Shown here piece by piece: positions 58,002-64,000 of a stretch of DNA of 64,000 bases. The DNA is from Lysobacter sp. Root494. GTDB taxonomy: Bacteria > Pseudomonadota > Gammaproteobacteria > Xanthomonadales > Xanthomonadaceae. The stretch spans positions 248,001 to 312,000 of the forward strand of contig NZ_LMFH01000007.1 of NCBI RefSeq assembly GCF_001427225.1, written 5' to 3'. Made by a program: the position numbers and the translations under genes. Under the pieces are notes generated by a model. It was not told where the DNA came from. It ran no database searches and worked only from the letters and a program-made list of their open reading frames with translations. Numbering within the stretch: the stretch's first letter is position 1; each line of letters begins with the position of its first letter.

Positions 58002-59228
58002 ATGAAGACCTATCTCGTCGGCGGCGCCGTTCGTGATCGCCTGCTGGGCCTCGGCCACGGCGATCGCGACTTCGTGGTCGTCGGCGAAACGCAGGCAACG
58101 ATGGAAGCCGCGGGCTTCAAGGCGGTGGGCCGCGACTTTCCCGTGTTCCTGCATCCGGAAACCGGCGAGGAACACGCACTCGCGCGCACCGAGCGCAAAT
58201 CCGGGCGCGGTTACCGCGGTTTCGTCGTCGATGCCGACCCGGCGGTGACGCTCGAAGAAGACCTCCAGCGGCGCGACTTCACCATCAATGCGATCGCCGA
58301 AGACGAGGAAGGCCACCTCATCGACCCGTATGGCGGCGTTCGCGATATCGAAGCACGCGTGCTGCGCCACGTCAGCCCCGCTTTCGGCGAAGACCCGCTC
58401 CGCGTGCTGCGCGCAGCGCGTTTCATGGCGCGCTTCGCTGGCCTCGGTTTCACCATCGCGCCGGAAACCATGGCGCTGATGCGCGAGATGGTCGCCAGTG
58501 GCGAACTCGCCGAACTCACCGCCGAACGCGTTTGGCAGGAGCTGCGCCGCGCGATCACCAGCGAAAAACCGTCCGCCTTCCTGCGCACGCTGCACGACTG
58601 CGGCGCGCTCGCGGTCGTGCTGCCGGAGGTCGAAGCATTGTATGGCGTGCCACAGCGCGCGGAATATCACCCGGAAGTCGATACCGGCGTGCATGTCGAA
58701 CTCGTCTGCGACATGGCGGCGCAACTCGCCCCAGGCGATGAGCTCGTTGGCTTCTGCGCGCTCACCCACGATCTGGGCAAGGCGCTGACGCCCGAGCACG
58801 TGCTGCCCAGGCACATCGGCCACGAAAGCGCGGGACTCGCGCCATTGCGCGCTCTGTGCGAACGCATGAAGGTGCCGCTCGAACACCGCCAGCTCGCCGA
58901 ATGCGTCTGCCGCGATCACCTCAACGTGCACCGGCTTCCCGAACTGCGCGCGTCGACGGTGTTCGAATTGATTTCGCGCTGCGATGGCTTCCGCCGCCCG
59001 GAACGGATTCCGCGCATCGCATTGGCGTGCGAAGCCGACAAGCGCGGCCGTGCCGGCCTGTCCGATGTCGATTACCCGTCGGGCCGGCTGCTGCGCGACG
59101 CGCATGCCGCGGCGATGGCCATTCGTGCCAGCGACGTGCCGGGCGAACTGCAGGGCCCGGAACTTGGCGAAGCTATGCGCAAGGCGCGCATCGCCGCGAT
59201 TGCGGCGGCTACCGGCAAGAAACCCTGA
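58002..59228 (+). CDS. cca: Multifunctional CCA tRNA nucleotidyltransferase
   Basis: A 408-residue enzyme that adds or repairs the 3' CCA of tRNA. The nucleotidyltransferase domain starts with [16 protein letters not shown] and has the DRDFVVVG carboxylates near residue 22-27, then [15 protein letters not shown] near 86 (the RRDFTINA motif). A C-terminal HD domain ([17 protein letters not shown] near 255) adds the phosphatase/phosphodiesterase activity seen in gammaproteobacterial Cca. The length matches E. coli Cca (412). The ATG at 58002 is the family start. Confidence 0.96.
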   Translation: MKTYLVGGAVRDRLLGLGHGDRDFVVVGETQATMEAAGFKAVGRDFPVFLHPETGEEHALARTERKSGRGYRGFVVDADPAVTLEEDLQRRDFTINAIAEDEEGHLIDPYGGVRDIEARVLRHVSPAFGEDPLRVLRAARFMARFAGLGFTIAPETMALMREMVASGELAELTAERVWQELRRAITSEKPSAFLRTLHDCGALAVVLPEVEALYGVPQRAEYHPEVDTGVHVELVCDMAAQLAPGDELVGFCALTHDLGKALTPEHVLPRHIGHESAGLAPLRALCERMKVPLEHRQLAECVCRDHLNVHRLPELRASTVFELISRCDGFRRPERIPRIALACEADKRGRAGLSDVDYPSGRLLRDAHAAAMAIRASDVPGELQGPELGEAMRKARIAAIAAATGKKP

Positions 59229-59238
59229 GGGATTCGCG

Positions 59239-59268
59239 AGCTGTAGAGCGAAGCTCGCTGTTTTTTTA
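59239..59268 (+). terminator. cca terminator derived from a repeat
   Basis: A truncated GTAGAGCGAAGCTCGC element forms a short stem (GCGAAGCTCGC) followed by seven T. It lies about ten bases past the cca stop and looks like a decayed copy of the GTAGAGCGGAGC family serving as terminator. Confidence 0.65.
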
Positions 59269-59352
59269 CTTCCGTAGGGTGCCGGGCTTGGCCGGTGCTT
59301 CCGCCTCACCCTGAAACCAACCAGATCGCACGACCGGGCCCCTGAAACACAC

Positions 59353-59372
59353 CGGGCGGCCGAAGCCGCCCG
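59353..59372. terminator. GC hairpin downstream of the TonB receptor
   Basis: CGGGCGGC, CGAA loop, GCCGCCCG. It lies about 43 bases beyond the receptor stop on the minus strand. There is no clear T tract, so termination is likely but not certain. Confidence 0.6.
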
Positions 59373-59414
59373 ATGTCCGTTGCGATGACGCTTCGCTCAG
59401 CAGTGCCTGCGCAC

Positions 59415-62066
59415 TCAGAACTTGTAACCCACCCGCGCGTAGTAGAAGCCACCGTTGAAGCCATATGGCGTATGCGACGGATACTGCGCACCGGCGATGC
59501 CGGCATACGGACTCTCGTTCGGAACCTTGTCGAACAGGTTCTGCGCGCCGACATCGACGTACAGGCCCGACGCGAACTTCCAGCCGATCTCCGCATCCAC
59601 GGTCACCGCGCTGTCTTCGTAGATCGGCAGGCTGCCGTCGTCGAGGTGGTCCTCGAAGAACGAGCCGTAGTAGTTCACCCGCGCATTGGCATGGAACACC
59701 TCGCGCTGGTGGTTGACGCTGAAGTAGCCCTTGGTGCGCGGCAGCGATTCTTCCAGCTTCTTGATGCGCACCGGGGTAATGATGCCTGGTGTGAAGTCGT
59801 CGACCTCGGTCCGGTTCCAGTTGGCCGCCACCGAATAGGTGGTCTTGCCGCCGAAATGATCGCTGTCGTAGCTGGTGACCAGGTCCAGGCCGGACGTGGT
59901 GGTGTCGAAGTCGTTGACGAAGAACTGCACCTCGCTGATCGACGCCGCTTCAGGATGCCCGGCGGCGACCAGCGCCGCGCGATCCGCATCGCTCACCGTG
60001 AAGAAGGCGCTGAGTGCGATGCGGTCTTCCGTCTTGATCTGGTACGCGTCGGCCGTGACCAGCCAGCCGCCGCTGTTCCACACCAGGCCGAGCGACGCGT
60101 TCTTCGATTCTTCCGGCGTCAGCGGTTCGGCGCCGTAGAACTGGGCGATCGCGTTGTTCGGCGACAGCACCGCCGTGTCACGCAACGCGCCGTTGATGAA
60201 GGACGTGGTCACCTGCTCGGCGTTGGCCTGGCCGGGCGTCGGGGCGCGGAAACCGGTGCTCAGAGCGCCGCGCAGGGCGAAGGCGTCGGTGAAGTCGTAG
60301 CGCCCGGTCAGCTTCCAGTTGGTGGTGCCGCCGAAATCCTCGAAGTCCTCGTGCCGGACCGCCGCCGCCAGCGTGAACTGGTCGGTGAACGGTGCCTCGA
60401 CGTCGATATACGCAGCCCAGTTGTCGCGGCTGTGGCTACCGGCCGTGCGCGGATTGAAGCCGTTGAAGCCGTTCGAGCCGAGGGAGAAACCCTGCGACAC
60501 CAACGGCCCGATCGCATACGAAGCGTAATCGCCCGCGCGAATCTCGAACTCTTCGCGGCGCCATTCCACGCCCATCGCCACGCCCAGCGGTCCGCTGGTG
60601 AAGCCGGTATCGAAATCCCTGGCGATGTCGAAGTTGAAGTTGGTCTCGGTCTGCGTGTTGCCGCCGGGAGCGAACTCGTTGTCGCCCGGCTGGTCCGGCC
60701 CCAACGACGCGTTGATCGTGTTGAGCATGTAGAAGTTGATTTTGTTCTCGCCGCGGCTGCCGCTGATATCCCAGTGCCAGCCGTCGCCCCACACACCCTT
60801 TACGCCCAGCACCAGCGAGCTGTCTTCCATCCGCCCGCCGAACTGTGGGGTGAAGCCGCCTGGGAACTGCGACAGGAAGGTGAAGCATTCCGCCGGCAAT
60901 GCGGCGACTGCGGCGCCCACGACGCTGTACGGAATCAGGTTGCCGCTGCCGTCGCGCAAAGCGATGGTCGGGCAGGTCACCGCGTTGGCGGTGTTGAGGT
61001 CGCCGATCAGCAGCGTGTTGCCGCCGTCGTTCGAAAACACGCCGGCACGCGCGGTGGGATCCCGGTAGTAGAAGCCGCCTTCGACGTCGCGCTTGGCGTA
61101 GTTGCCGAAACCGTAGAAGTCGAAGCTCTCACCGGAGATGCCGAAATTGGCGACGAACTTCATGTCCTCGTGGACCTGCGGCGAACCCCAGACCTGTGCC
61201 GGGTTGCGCACGCCCGGATAGCCGGCCGCCGCGTCGGCAGCCGCGTCGTCGCGCTGGATGCTGCGCGAGGTCGGATCGGCGGAACGCCATTCGGCGGTGA
61301 GCGTGGCGAAACCGTTGGAGGTCAGCGGCATGCCGAGCTGGGCACCGTATTGCTGGGTGGCACCATCGCCTTCGTAGTACTCGCCGGCGAACGCTTCGAC
61401 GGAGCCGCCATGGTCGAGCCGCTTCAGGCCGAAGTTGATCACGCCGGCGATGGCATCGGAACCGTACTGCGCGGCGGCGCCATCACGCAGGACTTCCACC
61501 TGCTCGATCGCCATGGATGGGAACACCGAAATATCCGGGCCCTGCGCGCCATCGGACACGCCGTGGCCGAGGAAGGTGATGACGGCAGCGCGGTGGCGGC
61601 GCTTGCCGTTCACCAGGATCAGGGTGTTGTCCGGCGGCAGGCCGCGCAGGTTCGCCGGTCGTACCAGCGAAGCGGCGTCGTCGATCGGGATGGTGCTGAC
61701 GTTGAACGCCGGAACCAGGGTGCGCATCTTGTCCATCAGGTCGACGGACGGCTGGTTGTGGAATTCCTCGCCGCCGAGGATGTCGATCGGCACCGCCGAT
61801 TCGGCCGCCGTGCGCGGCTTGGTGCGGCTGCCGAGGACCGATACGGTCTCCAGCGTGGTGGTCTTCTCGCCCGTGGCCTGTGCCGCGGGCGCCGCGGCAG
61901 GCTCCTGGGCCTGGGCGGTCGTGGTGGTGTCCTGGGTGGGTGCGGCGTCCTGCGCATAGGCGCTGGCGGAACCGACCAGTGCGATTACGGCGCCGCCCCA
62001 CAGGGCCCGGCGAATGGCGATCGACATCGAATTTCTGCTGGCAACGTGACGCGAACCCGTTTTCAT
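59415..62066 (-). CDS. TonB-dependent outer-membrane receptor
   Basis: An 883-residue receptor. Signal peptide about 15-40 (IRRALWGGAVIALVGSASAY). After an Ala/Gln-rich segment comes the TonB-box region TTLETVSVLGSRTKPRT, the plug (ADSAVPID-like start, LRGLPPDNTLILVNGKRRH, IEQVEVLRDGAAAQYGSDAI) and a barrel ending FYYARVGYKF, with terminal Phe. It is a different subfamily from the receptor at 51032. The ATG at 62066 follows GGGAGAG; an internal ATG at 62027 is an alternative. A possible Fur site lies upstream. Confidence 0.95.
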   Translation of the reverse strand: MKTGSRHVASRNSMSIAIRRALWGGAVIALVGSASAYAQDAAPTQDTTTTAQAQEPAAAPAAQATGEKTTTLETVSVLGSRTKPRTAAESAVPIDILGGEEFHNQPSVDLMDKMRTLVPAFNVSTIPIDDAASLVRPANLRGLPPDNTLILVNGKRRHRAAVITFLGHGVSDGAQGPDISVFPSMAIEQVEVLRDGAAAQYGSDAIAGVINFGLKRLDHGGSVEAFAGEYYEGDGATQQYGAQLGMPLTSNGFATLTAEWRSADPTSRSIQRDDAAADAAAGYPGVRNPAQVWGSPQVHEDMKFVANFGISGESFDFYGFGNYAKRDVEGGFYYRDPTARAGVFSNDGGNTLLIGDLNTANAVTCPTIALRDGSGNLIPYSVVGAAVAALPAECFTFLSQFPGGFTPQFGGRMEDSSLVLGVKGVWGDGWHWDISGSRGENKINFYMLNTINASLGPDQPGDNEFAPGGNTQTETNFNFDIARDFDTGFTSGPLGVAMGVEWRREEFEIRAGDYASYAIGPLVSQGFSLGSNGFNGFNPRTAGSHSRDNWAAYIDVEAPFTDQFTLAAAVRHEDFEDFGGTTNWKLTGRYDFTDAFALRGALSTGFRAPTPGQANAEQVTTSFINGALRDTAVLSPNNAIAQFYGAEPLTPEESKNASLGLVWNSGGWLVTADAYQIKTEDRIALSAFFTVSDADRAALVAAGHPEAASISEVQFFVNDFDTTTSGLDLVTSYDSDHFGGKTTYSVAANWNRTEVDDFTPGIITPVRIKKLEESLPRTKGYFSVNHQREVFHANARVNYYGSFFEDHLDDGSLPIYEDSAVTVDAEIGWKFASGLYVDVGAQNLFDKVPNESPYAGIAGAQYPSHTPYGFNGGFYYARVGYKF

Positions 62067-62181
62067 CTGTCAGCTCTCCCTAGGCGGTGTGCGTGGCTTT
62101 TGTCGTAAACACCCACGAACCGGGCGTTTCAGGAGCTACCGAGTGGCCACGCTGCAATCGGTTGAACGCATTCTTAACTGA

Positions 62182-62200
62182 TTGCGAATCAACTTTGCAA
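62182..62200. promoter_or_regulatory. Possible Fur-box-like inverted repeat
   Basis: TTGCGAA, five bases, TTTGCAA: a near-symmetric 19-base site resembling degenerate Fur boxes, in an AT-rich island (about 62166-62220) 116-134 bases upstream of the TonB receptor start. The same area includes the perfect 5-3-5 repeat TGATTGCGAATCA (62179-62191). Iron regulation is inference. Confidence 0.3.
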
Positions 62201-62317
62201 AAAGTGCCGGGATAATTTGCGCGATCGGTCGTTTGTCGCACAGAAGCGTGCGACGAAGCAGTGCCGTGACCGACAGAACAGAGCCGGGAGTAGCGCTAAC
62301 AGGCGCCTGCCGGGACT

Positions 62318-62725
62318 TTAGCGACGCCCTGCCGCCAGTCGCGAATCGATGCGCAGCAGCCAACCCGCGATACCGGTTGCTGCGAGCGCCTGGCCCAGCC
62401 CGACGCCCAACAGGTTGGCCAGCATGTCCATCGGATCGGCCTGCCGCGAGGTGGTCAGCGCCGATTGCGCGCCCTCGATGAGCACCCCGAGCAGCACCAG
62501 CCCGACGGCCGCCATTCCACGCCCGCGGCGGTCGGCGAACAGCATTACCGCGTAACCCGACAACGTGGCGTAGCCCGCCATGTGCTGCAGCTTGTCGGCG
62601 CCGGGAAACAGCATCCTCGGCAACTCATCCGAGGGCACGAGCGAGCCGGTGACGACCGCGGCGATCATCAGCACCCACAACCCCACCCACAGCCGCGGCC
62701 AATGGAACGCGCGCAGCGCACTCAC
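62318..62725 (-). CDS. VanZ-family membrane protein
   Basis: A 135-residue membrane protein with about four helices (WVGLWVLMIAAVVTGSLVP, YATLSGYAVMLFADRRG, VGLVLLGVLIEGAQSALT, and a C-terminal helix). DKLQHMAGYA and IEGAQ are VanZ-like motifs. The function is unclear in most species. It starts with GTG overlapping the MidA stop (GTGA), so the two are translationally coupled. Confidence 0.82.
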   Translation of the reverse strand: MSALRAFHWPRLWVGLWVLMIAAVVTGSLVPSDELPRMLFPGADKLQHMAGYATLSGYAVMLFADRRGRGMAAVGLVLLGVLIEGAQSALTTSRQADPMDMLANLLGVGLGQALAATGIAGWLLRIDSRLAAGRR

Positions 62726-63915
62726 AGGCGGAAGCTCAGGTCGCCCGCCATGAAGGCGATGCCGAACTCCACGTCCTTCTCGAAGCCCATCACCTGGAAG
62801 CGTTCGCCCATTTCGCTGGGCAGGGTGAGCTTCTTCACTTCGTTGCGGCGATGCTGCTGCTCGGCGGGATCCTTCATGCGCTCGATGCGTTCGAGGACGC
62901 CCGCCATGCCGTTGCCGAGCAGGAAACTCGCCTGCGAGCAGTAGCCGGCGAAGTCGAACCCGGCAGCCACGCCGGCTTCGGCCAGCGCGGTGAAGTCGAC
63001 CGATGCGGTGAGGTCCTGCAATCCCGGCCACAGCAGCGGGTCGGCATGCGTGCGATGGCGGTAATACGCGCGCAAGGTGCCGTCGCTGCGTTCGGGTTCG
63101 TAGAACTCGCCGCGCGGATGGCCGTAGTCGACGAACAGCATCGCACCGCGCTGCATGCCGCCGGACACCGCCTGGATCCAGTACGGCAGCTGCGGCAGCA
63201 CTTCGGATCGGTACCCGTCCGCGAAGGCGCGTTCGAGGCGGTGCTCGACATGGCGCACCGCGTTGCCCAGGAAGGCATCGGCGGGCCGCAGCGTGCGCGC
63301 GAAACCATCGCCCTCGACCACGACGTATTCCTCGTACACCTCGCCATCGCGGATCGCGAAGCGTGGCGTCGGCAATGCATCGATCACTTCGTTCGCGAAC
63401 AGCACGCCGCTCCATTCGCCCGGCAATGGGCCGTCGGGCCATTCGACCAGTTCGAACAGCATCGGCGACAGGTTCTGTTGCAGGCGCTCGCGCTGGCGCT
63501 CGCGCAGGTCGGCGCTGGGTTCGAGGACCAGGTAACGATCGGGCAGCGCGTCGAGTTCGAGCAGGCGCTTGAGCGCGACTTCGGCGAACGCGCCGCTACC
63601 GCCACCCAGCTCGAAGAACACCGCACTCGGTCCGATCTGCTGCAGCACCGGCGCGACGCTCTCGGCGATGCACGCCGCGAAGATCGGACCGAGCTCGGGC
63701 GCGGTGACGAAATCGCCTTCGTGGCCGAACTTGCGCGCACCGGCGCTGTAATAACCCAGCCCGGGCGCATACAGCGCGAGTTCCATGAAGCGCGAAAACG
63801 GAATCGCGCCTTCGTTGGTCGCGATCTCGTTGCGGATCAGGCCGGCGAGGCGTTCGCTGTGGGCGAGCGCGTCGGCATCGGGGAGGGGAAGTGAAGTCGT
63901 GCGGCTCGAAGTCAT
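62722..63915 (-). CDS. MidA/NDUFAF7-family SAM-dependent methyltransferase (DUF185)
   Basis: A 397-residue protein. The family start FSRFMELALYAPGLGYYSAG near residue 40 is followed by GDFVTAPELGPIFA and motif I FFELGGGSGAFAEVAL near 101, then SGVLFANEVIDALP near 175. Mitochondrial NDUFAF7 methylates an Arg of complex I; the bacterial target is not established. Cytoplasmic. The ATG at 63915 is the family start. It is divergent from the truncated SDR gene by 49 bases. Confidence 0.92.
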   Translation of the reverse strand: MTSSRTTSLPLPDADALAHSERLAGLIRNEIATNEGAIPFSRFMELALYAPGLGYYSAGARKFGHEGDFVTAPELGPIFAACIAESVAPVLQQIGPSAVFFELGGGSGAFAEVALKRLLELDALPDRYLVLEPSADLRERQRERLQQNLSPMLFELVEWPDGPLPGEWSGVLFANEVIDALPTPRFAIRDGEVYEEYVVVEGDGFARTLRPADAFLGNAVRHVEHRLERAFADGYRSEVLPQLPYWIQAVSGGMQRGAMLFVDYGHPRGEFYEPERSDGTLRAYYRHRTHADPLLWPGLQDLTASVDFTALAEAGVAAGFDFAGYCSQASFLLGNGMAGVLERIERMKDPAEQQHRRNEVKKLTLPSEMGERFQVMGFEKDVEFGIAFMAGDLSFRL

Positions 63916-63964
63916 GCCGCATTATCCCTGTGCGGCAGGCACAATGCCGCGAAGAAGGAGCCGC

Positions 63965-64000
63965 ATGGACAACGCCCGCCCCGTCGCCCTGGTCACCGGC
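63965..64000 (+). CDS. Short-chain dehydrogenase/reductase (N-terminal fragment, runs off the edge)
   Basis: Only 12 codons lie inside the window: MDNARPVALVTG. The VALVTG is the first strand and start of the Rossmann TGxxxGxG motif of SDR enzymes. A GAAGGAG site precedes the ATG. In related genomes a pteridine reductase-like SDR often sits beside the MidA-type methyltransferase, but this cannot be decided from the fragment. Confidence 0.6.
   Translation, partial: MDNARPVALVTG

Noticed and set aside
59373-62108. 911-codon open frame antisense to the second TonB receptor
   Set aside because: Shadow of the receptor; no signal peptide, motif or sensible composition.

Overview
The window is a high-GC gammaproteobacterial chromosome segment, most likely from Xanthomonadaceae/Lysobacteraceae (Lysobacter-like). 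Grounds: very strong G/C third-position bias, two large TonB-dependent receptors, a glutaredoxin/A-type carrier-like/rhodanese fusion, a malic enzyme-phosphotransacetylase fusion, an aceE gene standing apart from aceF/lpd, and many dispersed palindromic REP-like elements whose translation gives the familiar VIPAKAGI and SFPRRRES strings. The genus is an inference from gene content and repeat type; no rRNA or tRNA is present to confirm it. Layout: 1-1.2 kb holds a visibly lower-GC DGQHR-domain gene, probably the edge of an acquired or defence-related island, closed by a bidirectional terminator. 1.3-17.7 kb carries aceE, a small glycan locus (two paralogous GT2 glycosyltransferases flanking a methyltransferase, then a polysaccharide pyruvyl transferase-like gene), maeB, a DUF1704/QEGLA protein, rsgA, alaA, an SGNH hydrolase-methyltransferase pair and a polysaccharide deacetylase, interspersed with REP arrays. 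17.8-29 kb has the glutaredoxin fusion, small conserved genes, AMP nucleosidase, a translationally coupled pair of exported amidohydrolase-family proteins, a 7TM-type diguanylate cyclase, a DsbA-like isomerase and a DegV-family protein. 29-34 kb holds a LuxR-type regulator divergent from a large secreted protein, and a secreted metzincin-type peptidase. 33.6-46 kb has a Dph6-like ATPase, a TPR membrane protein, ppc, glutamate-cysteine ligase, a secreted GH13 amylase, engB, cytochrome c4, two tandem DsbA-type thiol oxidoreductases (one periplasmic, one lipoprotein) and an endonuclease/exonuclease/phosphatase protein. 46-54 kb is the most unusual part: a TPR-Asp/Asn-hydroxylase, a methyltransferase with a possible PqqD/RRE-like N-terminus, a 2OG-Fe(II) oxygenase, a divergent TPR-sulfotransferase and a TonB-dependent receptor. 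It reads as a modification (hydroxylation, methylation, sulfation) locus linked to an outer-membrane transporter. 54-64 kb holds a TauE/SafE permease, a soluble lytic transglycosylase, a PH-domain protein, cca, a second TonB receptor with a possible Fur site upstream, and a VanZ/MidA pair next to a truncated SDR gene. Working together: central carbon metabolism (aceE, maeB, ppc, alaA), envelope and periplasm (lytic transglycosylase, Dsb proteins, cytochrome c4, glycan genes, secreted hydrolases), redox buffering (glutamate-cysteine ligase, glutaredoxin fusion) and nutrient uptake (TonB receptors) dominate. No rRNA, tRNA, CRISPR array, IS transposase or replication origin was recognised. Long open frames antisense to real genes are high-GC shadows and were left out.
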